A stretch of 45,000 nucleotides of DNA. Origin: Sphingobium chungbukense. GTDB lineage: Bacteria; Pseudomonadota; Alphaproteobacteria; Sphingomonadales; Sphingomonadaceae. The stretch lies in contig NZ_LBIC01000005.1 in NCBI RefSeq assembly GCF_001005725.1, positions 1 to 45,000 on the forward strand, given 5' to 3'. The position numbers and the translations under genes are program-made. The notes under the pieces are model-generated. The model did not search any database. It was given only the letters and a program-made list of their open reading frames with translations, and was not told the DNA's origin. This document shows positions 15,486 to 24,449 of this stretch, one piece after another (within the stretch, counting starts at the first letter, position 1; each line of letters starts with the position of its first letter).

Positions 15486-16378
15486 CAAAAGGCGAGCCTC
15501 ATCACCCGCCGCATCACCAGCATGCCCATCGCTTGCAGCACCACCGCCACCACGCCAAGCTGGTGCCCGCGCGGGTCCTTCACGAAGAAATCGACATAGC
15601 CTGGGTTCATCGCCACCAGCGCCGCCATCGCCACCAGCGGCATGACGATCAGCACCCGCCCGCTGATCCTGGCTTCGGAAACGGCGGCCTTCAGCTCGCG
15701 CTTGATGCGAATCCGCTCGCGCAGGATGTTGGACAGGTTCAGCAGCACCGCCGAAATCGACCCGCCATAGCGCATATTGGTGCGGATCGCGGCGGCCAGC
15801 ATCGATATTTCAGGAACGCGCAGCCGCTCCGCCAGCATCTGCATCGCGTCCGCCACCGGCGCGCCCAGCTCCAGCCGCCGCGCCACCGGCGCGATGAAAT
15901 CCTGCACGATGAGGGGCGCATCGGCCAGCGCCCGCTCCAGCGCCTGCGCTAGCGAATTGCCGACCGCCTGCATCTGCCGCACCGCGTCGATATAATAAGG
16001 CAGCGCCTCGATCAGCGCCTCGATCCGCCGCTGCGCCCGCCGCCGGACCCAGCCGAGCACTCCCACCGGCAAGCCCAGAACCACGGCCAATGCCGCCACC
16101 GGCCCCGCTGCCAGCAAGGCGAACAGCGCCGCCAGCCCCAGCGTGCCGCCGAACATCCCCAGCGCCCGCGCCGTCACCTCGATCTGCGCCTGCGCCAGCA
16201 GGGGCGCCACCATCTCCGGCACCGCCATCGCCACCCGCCGCCGCGCCACCGTCCCTGAAGCCAGCCCCAGCCGCCGGTCGATCTCCGCCCGCTGCCGCGC
16301 CCGTTCCACCAGCAGCGCCCAGCCGATCCCCGCCACGATCAGCAGCGAGAGCGTAAGAAAGGCCGCCCCGCTCAACAC
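15485..16378 (-). CDS. tadB: TadB, inner-membrane platform protein
   Basis: A 297-residue GspF-family membrane protein, paired with TadC. Helices are seen at the N-terminus (FLTLSLLIVAGIGWALLV), near 95-130 (TLGLAALFALLAAGPVAALAV) and at the C-terminus (VLIVMPLVAMAALVAMNPGY and LGVVAVVLQAMGMLVM). The central motif is LPYYIDAVRQMQAVGNSLAQALERA. The start is GTG at 16378, inside the end of tadA (GTGTTGA overlap), as expected for a coupled operon. Confidence 0.9.
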   Translation of the reverse strand: MLSGAAFLTLSLLIVAGIGWALLVERARQRAEIDRRLGLASGTVARRRVAMAVPEMVAPLLAQAQIEVTARALGMFGGTLGLAALFALLAAGPVAALAVVLGLPVGVLGWVRRRAQRRIEALIEALPYYIDAVRQMQAVGNSLAQALERALADAPLIVQDFIAPVARRLELGAPVADAMQMLAERLRVPEISMLAAAIRTNMRYGGSISAVLLNLSNILRERIRIKRELKAAVSEARISGRVLIVMPLVAMAALVAMNPGYVDFFVKDPRGHQLGVVAVVLQAMGMLVMRRVMRLAF

Positions 16379-17700
16379 GGCCGCCCGCCCCGATAATCCC
16401 GCAGCCGCCCCGCAAAAAACGGCCGCAACGACAAAGTGCGAAATTCCCCCAGCCCCGACAACGCAGGCTGCTCCTCAAATACGAACAGCTCGTTCAGCGA
16501 ATAAGCATCCCCCTCCAGCCCCGTCACCTCGCTGACCGACATCACCCGCCGGCTGCCGTTGGAAAGCCGCTGCAACTGCACCACCACATGCACGCTGTTG
16601 GCGATGAAGCGCCGGATCGCCCGCACATCGCTCTGCACCCCGGCAAAACCCAGCAGCATCTCCAGCCGCGCAAAGGCGTCCCTTGGGCTATTGCCGTGCA
16701 GCGTCGCCATCGACCCGTCATGCCCGGTCGACATGGCCTGCAACATCTCGACGGCCTCCACGCCGCGCACCTCGCCCAATATGATCCGGTCCGGCCGCAT
16801 CCGCAGCGCATTGCGCACCAATTCGCGCGAACTCACCTCGCGGCTGCCGTCCACCGTAGGCGGCCGCGTCTCCAGCCGCACCACATGGCTCTGCCGCAAT
16901 TGCAGCTCCGCCGCATCCTCGATGGTGATCAGCCGCTCCCGATCCCCGATAAAGGTCGACAGCATGTTGAGCAAAGTCGTCTTGCCCGCCCCGGTCCCGC
17001 CGCAAATCAGGATATTGAGCCGGGACCGCACCGCCGCGCTCAGATAAGCCGCCATGTCCGCGCTCATGACGTGACCCGCAACGCAATCCTCGATGGTCAT
17101 GCTCTGCAACCGGAACTTGCGGATCGAAAGCGTCGGCCCGTCCAGAGCTACCGGCGGGATCACGATATTCACCCGCGACCCGTCGGCCAGCCGCGCATCG
17201 ACATAGGGACTGGCCTCATCCACCCGCCGCCCGATCGGCCCCACGATCCGCTGGATGATGTTCATGAGGTGCGCATCGTCGCGAAAGCGCGTCTCGACCT
17301 TCTCCAACAGCCCGCCGCGCTCGGCATAGATATGCCCCGGCCCATTGACGATGATGTCGTCGACCCCGGCATCGCGCAGCAGCGGCGCCAGCGGCCCCAT
17401 GCCCGCCACCTCATCCTCGACATCCTCGATCAGCAGCAGCCGTTCCGCGCTGTTGAGCGCCAGTTGCCCGCGCCGGCTGCGGGCGGCGATCACCTGCTCG
17501 ATCTCCTCGCGCAGCGTCCTTGGCCCCAAAGTCTCCGCCGTCTCCCCGCGCGCCTCCAACTGCTCGATCAACTGCGCGCAGGTCTGCGCCTTGGCGATCT
17601 GATAGCTGTCGCTCATCCGCTGCGTCGCGGGCTGGGCGACCGGCGCGATCCGCACCTCCCGCGCAGGCACGAAGCCCTCCTCTCCGGTCAGCAAACTCAC
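16372..17700 (-). CDS. tadA: TadA/CpaF ATPase
   Basis: A 442-residue secretion ATPase of the GspE/VirB11 superfamily that powers Flp pilus assembly. Visible motifs: Walker A GGTGAGKTT (234-242), Asp box with ITIEDAAELQL (258-268), Walker B IILGEVRG (306-313) and the His box STGHDGSMATLHGNS (324-338). The N-terminal part (60-130) holds the PLAPLLRDAGVDDIIVNGPG region typical of CpaF. GTG 17700 overlaps the tadZ stop (GTGA). The frame is open 25 codons further upstream but that part lies inside tadZ. Confidence 0.95.
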   Translation of the reverse strand: MSLLTGEEGFVPAREVRIAPVAQPATQRMSDSYQIAKAQTCAQLIEQLEARGETAETLGPRTLREEIEQVIAARSRRGQLALNSAERLLLIEDVEDEVAGMGPLAPLLRDAGVDDIIVNGPGHIYAERGGLLEKVETRFRDDAHLMNIIQRIVGPIGRRVDEASPYVDARLADGSRVNIVIPPVALDGPTLSIRKFRLQSMTIEDCVAGHVMSADMAAYLSAAVRSRLNILICGGTGAGKTTLLNMLSTFIGDRERLITIEDAAELQLRQSHVVRLETRPPTVDGSREVSSRELVRNALRMRPDRIILGEVRGVEAVEMLQAMSTGHDGSMATLHGNSPRDAFARLEMLLGFAGVQSDVRAIRRFIANSVHVVVQLQRLSNGSRRVMSVSEVTGLEGDAYSLNELFVFEEQPALSGLGEFRTLSLRPFFAGRLRDYRGGRPC

Positions 17701-18845
17701 GACGCTTTCTCCACGACCTTCAGCATCGCCCGCCGCAACCGATCGATCCCGCCCGTCTTCGCTGCCACCCCGCAAGCCCGCCGGATCGCCGCCATATAGG
17801 CCCCGCCATCAGCTTCCATCGCCATCGGCCGCCCGGCATTCAGCGCATTGCGCATCCGCGCCCGGTCCACCGGCAGCGCCAGCACGGAGCCGACGCCCAA
17901 AGCATCCGCCATCCGCCGCCCGTCCAGCAGCACGCCGGGCAGATGATCCCACACCAGCAGCCGCATCGCCGCCACCCGCTCGCGCTCCGCCCCGATCCGG
18001 TCGAGCAATCTTCGGCACGCCTCGATCTCCCGGATCGACTGGCCGCAGAGCAGCTCCACCCGATCCGCCTCCGCCACCACCTCGCGCAGCAGCCCGCCAT
18101 GGCGCAGGCTCCCCGCATTCAGCACCACATCGCTGCAACAGGTCCGCAGCAGCCGGATCAGCGCCGCCAGATCGCCGGGCGTCAGCCCCACCGGCTCCGC
18201 CCCGGTCCCCCCGTCGAGGGTCAACAGCATCAGCCCGCTCGGCCCATGCCGCGCCGCCGTGCTGGTGAGCAAGCTGGCGTCCAGCCGTTCCCGGTCGCCC
18301 ACCGCCGAAGCCAGCCCATAATCGACGCCAAGGTCGAGATAGCTCGCCGCCGCGCTGGTCGGCAAAGTGCAGTCGATCAGCAAGGTGGACCCGCCTCCAC
18401 CCGCAATCGCCATATCCGTCGCCACCATGGCGCAGGCATCCCGGTCCGCGCCCAGCACCAGCGTCAACCGTCCCCGGCTTGCCCGGTCCGCCGCCGCATC
18501 GTTCAGCAGCCGCGCCAGCACCGCCGCAATCTCCGTCCCTTCTCCGTCACGCGGGATGACATCATCCACCCCGGCCCTGATGGCGCGCAGCAACGGCTCC
18601 GCCTCCATCTCCTGCGTCGCCAGCACGACCGGCCGCCCGTTCGCGCTTTCCACCACGGTTGCGATCGCAGCGGACAAGGCCCGCTCCGGCGGAATCGCCG
18701 CCCGGTCGATCACGATCAGGCAAGGCCCGGCCAAATCCTCCCGCTCGATCGCCTGCACCAGCTCGACGGTCGCCCGCCCGCTCATCGCCCCGTCGATCCG
18801 CTGCGCCAGCATCCGATCGACCGACAGCAGGAATATCGTCGCCAT
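17697..18845 (-). CDS. tadZ: TadZ/CpaE-like localisation protein
   Basis: A 382-residue protein of the MinD/ParA superfamily with an N-terminal receiver-like domain (1-115; CLIVIDRAAIPP, VVLATQEMEAEPLLRAIRAGVDDVIP), which sets the pole position of the Tad machine. The C-terminal part has the ParA-like order but not the active P-loop: where GGxGxGKT is expected there is VLGADRDACAMVATDMA, with no Lys. The later LLIDCTLP segment matches the DLD part. TadZ proteins with degraded ATP sites are known, so this may be normal. ATG 18845 is preferred over the upstream TTG and lies two bases after the rcpA stop. Confidence 0.83.
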   Translation of the reverse strand: MATIFLLSVDRMLAQRIDGAMSGRATVELVQAIEREDLAGPCLIVIDRAAIPPERALSAAIATVVESANGRPVVLATQEMEAEPLLRAIRAGVDDVIPRDGEGTEIAAVLARLLNDAAADRASRGRLTLVLGADRDACAMVATDMAIAGGGGSTLLIDCTLPTSAAASYLDLGVDYGLASAVGDRERLDASLLTSTAARHGPSGLMLLTLDGGTGAEPVGLTPGDLAALIRLLRTCCSDVVLNAGSLRHGGLLREVVAEADRVELLCGQSIREIEACRRLLDRIGAERERVAAMRLLVWDHLPGVLLDGRRMADALGVGSVLALPVDRARMRNALNAGRPMAMEADGGAYMAAIRRACGVAAKTGGIDRLRRAMLKVVEKAS

Positions 18846-18847
18846 GG

Positions 18848-20023
18848 TCAAGGCCGCACCACGCCGAAGGGCGTGCTCGACTGGTCCAGCCCGTCCGTAC
18901 CCAAAATCATGTCACCGATCGAAGGATCGACCCCCGCCGTCGCCGCGCCGCGCAAGGGCGGCATCTCCTCCGCCTTCACCGGTCCCACCAGCCGGGGCGT
19001 GGCGACGATGATCAGCTCCTGCTTCTCCTTCTGGTTCTGCTGCCGCTTGAAGAAGGCGCCCAGCACCGGAATATCGCCCAGAAAAGGGGTGCGCTCCTTC
19101 GTCACCGTCTGGCTCGAATAGCTGAGGCCCGCGATCACGAAACTCTGTCCGCTGCCTAGCTCCACCGTCGTCTCGGCCGACCGCCGCCGCAGCCCCGGCA
19201 CGACATAACCCTGCAACTGCACGCCGTTATTATAGTCGAGCTCGCTGACCTCCGGCGCGATCTTCAGGACGATATGCTCCTTCGACAGCACGAAGGGCGT
19301 GACCGACAAGCGCACACCGAATTCCTTATACTGGATGGACAGCGTATTGCCGGACCCCGAAAGCTGCGGCACCGGCACCGGAAACTCGCCCCCCGCCAGG
19401 AAACTCGCCTGCTCGCCGGACCGCACCAGCAAGGTCGGCTGTGCCAGCAACTGCGACAACCCATTGGAGGACAGCGCACTCAACACCGCCCCGATCCCCC
19501 GATGGGGCGCGGAGAGGAACAGATTGAAGGCATTCTGGATCGGCGCGCTCGCCTCCAGCGACAGGCCGCCGGGATCGAACGAAGCGCTTCCCAAAGTACT
19601 GGGCGAAACGATCGCCCCCTGAATATCGCCGCTCAATTTGGAGAAATTGAACCCCAACGCCTTGAGCGTCGTGGCAGAGACGGCGGCGAACTGCACATCG
19701 ACCGCCACCACCTGCTCGCCCGCCCGGACGACCGGCGCGCTCGCCGCCGCATCGGGCGTGACGCTGACCGGCTCCCGCGCGATCAACCCGCCATCGCCGC
19801 CAAAGACGCTGACGACCGCCTCGCCTTCGCCGATCGCGGACAGCCGCAACGACCGGGCCGAAGGCGCGGCGATGGACAGCACGCCCTCCCGGTCCACCTC
19901 GACCCGCCCGATGGCGCGGGGGTAGGAAAGGGTGCGCTGCTCCTTCACATGCAGCGCCGTCTGCGCGCCTGCGCCCATGGGCAGGGCCAGCGTGATCAGG
20001 CCAAGGATCGACAGGCTTCTCAA
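18848..20023 (-). CDS. rcpA: RcpA/CpaC outer-membrane secretin
   Basis: A 391-residue secretin forming the outer-membrane ring of the Tad pilus. A signal peptide (LSILGLITLALPMGAGAQ) leads to a BON/N-domain region (residues 30-90; LHVKEQRTLSYPRAIGRVEV) and the secretin domain (about 190-365). That domain has LLAQPTLLVRSGEQASFLAGGEFPVPV, FGVRLSVTPFVL, and the closing TPFLGDIPVLGAFFKRQ with ELIIVATPRLV. The start is TTG overlapping the cpaB stop (TTGA), with GGGGAG some ten bases before. Confidence 0.92.
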   Translation of the reverse strand: MRSLSILGLITLALPMGAGAQTALHVKEQRTLSYPRAIGRVEVDREGVLSIAAPSARSLRLSAIGEGEAVVSVFGGDGGLIAREPVSVTPDAAASAPVVRAGEQVVAVDVQFAAVSATTLKALGFNFSKLSGDIQGAIVSPSTLGSASFDPGGLSLEASAPIQNAFNLFLSAPHRGIGAVLSALSSNGLSQLLAQPTLLVRSGEQASFLAGGEFPVPVPQLSGSGNTLSIQYKEFGVRLSVTPFVLSKEHIVLKIAPEVSELDYNNGVQLQGYVVPGLRRRSAETTVELGSGQSFVIAGLSYSSQTVTKERTPFLGDIPVLGAFFKRQQNQKEKQELIIVATPRLVGPVKAEEMPPLRGAATAGVDPSIGDMILGTDGLDQSSTPFGVVRP

Positions 20024-20925
20024 CGGCCGGCACTCCCCGAATAGATGGTCTCGCGCCGGTCCCCCACGACCAGTTCGATGGCATGGGGGGCGGGACGGGG
20101 CGCGACACGCGGCACGGGCGCCGCCGCCGCAGGAGGCGGTACGGGAACCGCCACCGGTTCAGGTCCGGCAGAAGAAGCGATGGCCAGCTTCACCTGCGCG
20201 CTGTCGGCCGGATTGCGCAGCGACAGCGTCAACGCGCCCGTGCTTTTCGCCAGCGACAGCGTCGACACCTGCTCCGGCGTCAGCGCCAGCGTCACCGTCC
20301 GCGCAGGCGGGGGAGGGGAGGACAGCGCTCCATCCACCCCTGACGGTTGCTGCGTGCCGACGACCAACTCGCCTACCGCCAGCACCTGCACCATTTGGAG
20401 CAAGGCCTGCGCCCGGCTGCGCCCGGTCCCGCGCGCGCCGCTGATGGCATCGGCGCCCGGATAGACCACCTGCACGTCCACCCGGTCGCCGGGCCGGACC
20501 AGCCCGGCCACGGCGATCTCCGCGGTCGTGTCGATGCTGACGGCGCGCATCCCCATGGGCACGCGAATGGCGAGCTTGCTTTCCATCCCCACCGCATCGC
20601 GGGCGATCAGCGCGCGCATCGGAATGTCCCGCGTCGCGACCTTCCCCACCACTTCGGCGGAGGTCGCGGCAGCAGGGAAGCGCGCCGGATCGCCTGCCGC
20701 ATTGCGGATCATCGCGGCGGTAATGGTCTCCCCCGTGCGGATCGCGCGGGCTGCCTGCACCAGCAGCACGGCCGGAACCGGGGCCTTTGCCGACAGGAGA
20801 GGTGGGACAGCGTTGCGCGCCATGGCGGCGCCCTCGCGCATCGCCCGAATGCCCAGCAGCAGAAAGGCGCAAGCGGCGGCCAGCCCGACGGCTATGGTCA
20901 GCTTGGCTTTCAACCCCAGGCGCAT
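20020..20925 (-). CDS. cpaB: CpaB/RcpC, pilus periplasmic protein
   Basis: A 301-residue protein and the first gene of the Tad operon. One N-terminal membrane helix (LTIAVGLAAACAFLLLGIRA) is followed by an SAF-like domain (VLLVQAARAIRTGETITAAMI) and VRPGDRVDVQVVYPG, the typical CpaB core. A Pro/Ala linker precedes the tail (IELVVGDRRETIYSG). It is thought to stabilise the secretin. ATG 20925 is selected because AAAGGGGGAAGTC precedes it; the frame is open 16 codons more upstream through the palindrome region. Confidence 0.9.
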   Translation of the reverse strand: MRLGLKAKLTIAVGLAAACAFLLLGIRAMREGAAMARNAVPPLLSAKAPVPAVLLVQAARAIRTGETITAAMIRNAAGDPARFPAAATSAEVVGKVATRDIPMRALIARDAVGMESKLAIRVPMGMRAVSIDTTAEIAVAGLVRPGDRVDVQVVYPGADAISGARGTGRSRAQALLQMVQVLAVGELVVGTQQPSGVDGALSSPPPPARTVTLALTPEQVSTLSLAKSTGALTLSLRNPADSAQVKLAIASSAGPEPVAVPVPPPAAAAPVPRVAPRPAPHAIELVVGDRRETIYSGSAGR

Positions 20926-20949
20926 GACTTCCCCCTTTTTTGGAGCACC

Positions 20950-20963
20950 TTGCGGGAACGCAA
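20950..20963 (-). repeat. TTGCG-GGAA-CGCAA palindrome in the Tad operon leader
   Basis: 5-bp arms flanking four bases, 25 bases before the cpaB start. On the minus strand it reads CTTTGCGTTCCCGCAAGG, matching the left half of the motif found before the surface-block genes and degenerating in the right half. It may be the point at which the pilus operon shares control with that block. Confidence 0.5.
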
Positions 20964-21060
20964 AGCGCTTCAACCGGGAAAATTCATAGCCTTGGGGCCA
21001 TTGTCAGGGCATGAAAGAAGGAACCGGAACGGCGCAAAGCCATGCCATCCCCAAAATCCC

Positions 21061-21108
21061 TTTTTGCGTGCCGGCCGCAGGGTTTTGCGCCCGCCAATCA
21101 CGCAAAAA
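21061..21108. repeat. Split inverted repeat TTTTTGCGTG ... CACGCAAAAA
   Basis: Perfect 10-bp arms separated by 28 bases that include a further TTTTGCG. It sits upstream of the Tad operon and downstream of hpd. It could be two half-sites of the same regulator, or a folded repeat unit with an insertion. Confidence 0.55.
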
Positions 21109-21156
21109 CGGACAAGGTCGATCCGAAACGGTTCCGATTGCCCCATAACCTACCGT

Positions 21157-21220
21157 GCTCCTGCGAAGGCAGGAGCCCAGTTCTGTCGTTCGATCTGGGT
21201 TCCTGCCTACGCAGGAACAT
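21157..21220. repeat. REP-like inverted repeat (CTCCTGCGAAGGCAGGAG type)
   Basis: Two copies of a hairpin-forming unit, CTCCTGCGAAGGCAGGAG-CCCAG and its inverted partner CTGGG-TTCCTGCCTACGCAGGAA, face each other about 14 bases apart. This resembles short dispersed intergenic repeats I associate with sphingomonad genomes (recollection, not checked). It lies 26 bases past the hpd stop, where it may also act as a transcript end. Confidence 0.7.
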
Positions 21221-21246
21221 GGTGTATGTGAGGGGAAGGAAACTCC

Positions 21247-22284
21247 TCACGCGTCGACGGTAATCACCCCGCGCCTGATCTGGTCCAGCTCGATACTTTC
21301 GAACAGCGCCTGGAAATTGCCGTTGCCAAAGCCTTCATTGCCCTTGCGCTGGATGATCTCGAAGAAGATCGGCCCGAACATATTCTCGGTGAAGATCTGG
21401 AGCAAAATCCCCTCATCCCCGACATTGCCGTCGATCAGGATGCGGTTCTTGCGCAATCGCTCCAGATCCTCGCCATGGCCCGGCACGCGCTTGTCGACCA
21501 GCTCATAATAGGTCTCGATCGTGTCCTGCAACCTGACGCCACGCGCCCGCAGCTTTTCCACCGTCTCGTAGATATTGGCGGTGGTCAGCGCCAGATGCTG
21601 GATGCCTTCGCCATGATATTGGCGGATGAACTCCTCGATCTGGCTCTTATCGTCCTGGCTTTCGTTCAGCGGAATGCGAATGGCCTTGTCCGGCGCGATC
21701 ATCGCCTGGCTGAACAGGCCCGTCGCCTGTCCCTTGATATCGAAATATTTCTGCTCCTCGAAGCCGAAGAGCGTGCGGTAGAACTGGCTCCACACCCGCA
21801 TCTGCCCGCGCCGGACATTGTGGGTCAGATGGTCGAGCAGGTCGAGCCCGACATTGTTCTTCGCCTCGGCCTCGCGCCAGCCGGGAAATTCCGCCCAGTC
21901 GGCATAAAGGTCCTCGCCGTCCCTGATGAAATAGAGATAGGAGCCGCCAATCCCCTGGATCACGGTATCGTCCTCATCGGTCGGCTTGGCGCCATGCTCC
22001 AGCGCCCAGGCCATCGCCGCCTCCGGATCGGCCACGCGGAATGCCATGGCGCTGGCCGACGGCCCATGCTCGCCGCGGAAGGCCGCCACCCGCCCGGCAT
22101 CGTCGCGGTTCAGCATCAGGTTGATGCGCCCCTGCTTGTAGCGGGTGATATTCTTGGTCGGATGCCGGTGGCTGGCCACGAAACCCAGTTGTTCGAACTG
22201 CCGCCCCATGGCTTCGGGATCGGGAGAGGTGAATTCGACGAATTCGAAGCCATTGAGGCCCAGCGGATTGATGATGTCAGCCAT
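21247..22284 (-). CDS. hpd: 4-hydroxyphenylpyruvate dioxygenase
   Basis: A 345-residue cytoplasmic non-haem iron enzyme that turns 4-hydroxyphenylpyruvate into homogentisate with O2. It has two vicinal-oxygen-chelate halves; the C-terminal one holds the iron ligands His152 (LDHLTH), His230 (GIQHLAL) and Glu309 (PIFFEIIQRKG). The C-terminus NEGFGNGNFQALFESIE is a hallmark of the family. It is the last gene of a phhA-aminotransferase-hpd group, 17 bases after the aminotransferase. The next enzyme, homogentisate dioxygenase, is not in the window. Confidence 0.96.
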   Translation of the reverse strand: MADIINPLGLNGFEFVEFTSPDPEAMGRQFEQLGFVASHRHPTKNITRYKQGRINLMLNRDDAGRVAAFRGEHGPSASAMAFRVADPEAAMAWALEHGAKPTDEDDTVIQGIGGSYLYFIRDGEDLYADWAEFPGWREAEAKNNVGLDLLDHLTHNVRRGQMRVWSQFYRTLFGFEEQKYFDIKGQATGLFSQAMIAPDKAIRIPLNESQDDKSQIEEFIRQYHGEGIQHLALTTANIYETVEKLRARGVRLQDTIETYYELVDKRVPGHGEDLERLRKNRILIDGNVGDEGILLQIFTENMFGPIFFEIIQRKGNEGFGNGNFQALFESIELDQIRRGVITVDA

Positions 22285-22301
22285 GAAGGCGATCCTCTCG
22301 A

Positions 22302-23486
22302 TTATGATAGATAAGGCGCAACACCCGCGACAAAGGCCGGAATCGTGTCCAGCGTCAGCCCGGCAATATTGATGCGGCCATTGCCCGCCATATAGATGCC
22401 ATGCTCGCGGCGCAGCGCCTCCACCGCCTCGGGCCCCAGCGGCAACAGCGCGAACATGCCCCGCTGCCCGCCGATCGCCGCCAGCCGCGCGTGACTTGCC
22501 GCCAGTGCCGCGCGCAGCCCGTTGATCCGCGCCCGCATCGCGTCCAGCTCCGCCGTCCAGTCGGCCCGCAGCGCTGCATACTCCAGCACCAGCCGCACCA
22601 CCGCCGCGCCATGATCGGGCGGCATCGACCAGAGCGACCGCGCCAGCGCCAGCAGATTGCCGCGCACCAGCTCGCTTGCCTCAGACTGCACCCACAGCGC
22701 GCCCACGCGCTCCCGGTACAGCCCGAAATTCTTGTCGCAGCTATAGGCGATCACCGCCTCGGGCAGCGCGTCCATCAGCCCGCGCATCGCCGCCGCGTCG
22801 GCCTCCAGTCCATCGCCCAGCCCCTGATAGGCAAGGTCGATGAACGGCAACAGGCCCCGCGCCGCGCACAGCCGCCCGATCTCCAACCACTGCGCGCCCG
22901 TAAAGCCCGCCCCGGTCGGATTATGGCAGCATCCATGCAGCAACAGCACGTCGCCCGCCCGCGCCTCGCCCAGATCCTCGATCATCCCGTCGAAATCGAC
23001 CGCCGCGCTCGCCACGTCGAAGAAGCGATGCGTCTGGATGGCCAGCCCCGCATCGCGAAAGATCGGCGCATGATTGGGCCAGGTCGGCGTTCCGATCCAA
23101 ACCGTCGCGCCCGGCCGGCTGCGCGTGATCAGCTCCGCGCCCAACCGCAGCGCCCCGGTCCCGCCGGGCGTCTGCACGCCTGCCAGCCGATCCGGTCCGG
23201 CCCCGAAGGCCACCTCCGCCAGCAGTTCGGCAAAGCGGACATCGCCCTCCGCCCCCAGATAGGATTTCGTCTCCTGATCGCGCAGCAGCATCGCTTCGGC
23301 CGCCTTCACCGCCCGCATCACCGGCGTATGGCCGAAATCGTCGCGGAACACCCCAACGCCCAGGTCGATCTTCCCCGGCCGCGTATCGGCCCGGTACAGG
23401 CCGATCAGCCCCAGCAACGCATCGGCCGGCTGCACCGCCAACCCATCGAAAAATCCACGCTCCCTGACCAGTTCCCGCGTCAGCAT
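22302..23486 (-). CDS. Aromatic amino acid aminotransferase (class I, AspC/TyrB type)
   Basis: A 394-residue pyridoxal-phosphate enzyme. The cofactor lysine is Lys252 in YSCDKNFGLYRERVG, with Asp217 in FIDLAYQG and the HGCCHNPTG motif near 184-192. In this setting it most likely moves the amino group of tyrosine to 2-oxoglutarate, giving 4-hydroxyphenylpyruvate for Hpd. The start overlaps the phhA stop by seven bases (ATGCTGA), so translation is coupled. AspC-type activity on aspartate cannot be excluded from the sequence; the gene order favours the tyrosine role. Confidence 0.9.
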   Translation of the reverse strand: MLTRELVRERGFFDGLAVQPADALLGLIGLYRADTRPGKIDLGVGVFRDDFGHTPVMRAVKAAEAMLLRDQETKSYLGAEGDVRFAELLAEVAFGAGPDRLAGVQTPGGTGALRLGAELITRSRPGATVWIGTPTWPNHAPIFRDAGLAIQTHRFFDVASAAVDFDGMIEDLGEARAGDVLLLHGCCHNPTGAGFTGAQWLEIGRLCAARGLLPFIDLAYQGLGDGLEADAAAMRGLMDALPEAVIAYSCDKNFGLYRERVGALWVQSEASELVRGNLLALARSLWSMPPDHGAAVVRLVLEYAALRADWTAELDAMRARINGLRAALAASHARLAAIGGQRGMFALLPLGPEAVEALRREHGIYMAGNGRINIAGLTLDTIPAFVAGVAPYLS

Positions 23487-24343
23487 GCCATTTTCGCCCG
23501 TGCATAAGCCTGGGTGCCGCGATGATAGACCCGGTCCTCCGGCGCCACCGCATCGGGCGCCAGATCGGTGCTCCCTTCCAGCTCATGATAGATCGGACCG
23601 AAATCCACATCGGACGTCTTGCGCAAAAGATCCTCGAAACTGTCGATGACGAAATAGCTCTGCTGATAGTCGTCGATGCGATATTGCGTCCGCATCAGCC
23701 GCTTGAGGTCGAACCCGATCCGATTGGGCGACGCATCGTCCAGCGCGAAGACCGACTCCCCATAGGATGAAACGATCCCCGCCCCGTAAAGCTGCATCCG
23801 GCCCTCCCGCCGCATCAGCCCGAACTCGACCGTATACCAGTAAAGCCGCGCCAGATGATCGATCGCCCCCATATGGTCGGCGCGCATCCCGCCCTCGCCA
23901 TAGGCCTGCATATAGTCGGCAAAGGCCGGATGGGTCAGCAGCGGCACATGGCCGAACACATCGTGAAAGACGTCCGGCTCCTGCAAATAATCGATCTGCT
24001 CAGGCTTGCGGATGAAGCGCCCGGCGACAAAGCGCCGATTGGCGAGATGCTCGAAAAACACGCGATCCGGCACCAGCCCCGGCACCGCCACCACCTGCCA
24101 TCCGGTCGCCCGCATCAGCCGCTCGGACAGCTCGGCAAAGTCGGGAATGCCGGGCTTGGTCATCCGCAGGATATCCAGCCCTTCCATGAATTCCGGCACG
24201 ACCCGCCCCGGCAGCATCGCCGCCTGCCGCTCGAACAGCCGGTCCCACATCGCATGCTCGCCCGTCGTATAGGACGCCCAGTCCTGCGGAACCGTCCAGT
24301 CCGCAGCCGCGCCCTCGGGAAGTGTCAGTTCAGCCTGTGCCAT
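23480..24343 (-). CDS. phhA: Phenylalanine-4-hydroxylase
   Basis: A 287-residue pterin-dependent monooxygenase converting phenylalanine to tyrosine. The iron triad is His127 and His132 (PDVFHDVFGHVPLL) and Glu173 (YWYTVEFGL). It is of the short bacterial type, without a regulatory ACT domain. It opens the Phe/Tyr degradation operon. Its cofactor recycler (PhhB) and the transcription regulator are not adjacent. The upstream gap (24344-24449) is AT-richer and presumably holds the promoter; I see no clear activator site. Confidence 0.96.
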   Translation of the reverse strand: MAQAELTLPEGAAADWTVPQDWASYTTGEHAMWDRLFERQAAMLPGRVVPEFMEGLDILRMTKPGIPDFAELSERLMRATGWQVVAVPGLVPDRVFFEHLANRRFVAGRFIRKPEQIDYLQEPDVFHDVFGHVPLLTHPAFADYMQAYGEGGMRADHMGAIDHLARLYWYTVEFGLMRREGRMQLYGAGIVSSYGESVFALDDASPNRIGFDLKRLMRTQYRIDDYQQSYFVIDSFEDLLRKTSDVDFGPIYHELEGSTDLAPDAVAPEDRVYHRGTQAYARAKMAC

Positions 24344-24449
24344 GCGAAGCCTTATCGCACGCCCCGGCGGAAATCGGGTTTCAATTTCGCGCCGATCCCG
24401 CCCATCGATGAAACAGAATGATCACATCACTCGTAAATATGAAACCATC

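Noticed and set aside
17697..18845. Missing Walker A lysine in TadZ as proof of a pseudogene
   Set aside because: TadZ/CpaE proteins with atypical P-loops are a known variant and the frame is intact within the operon.
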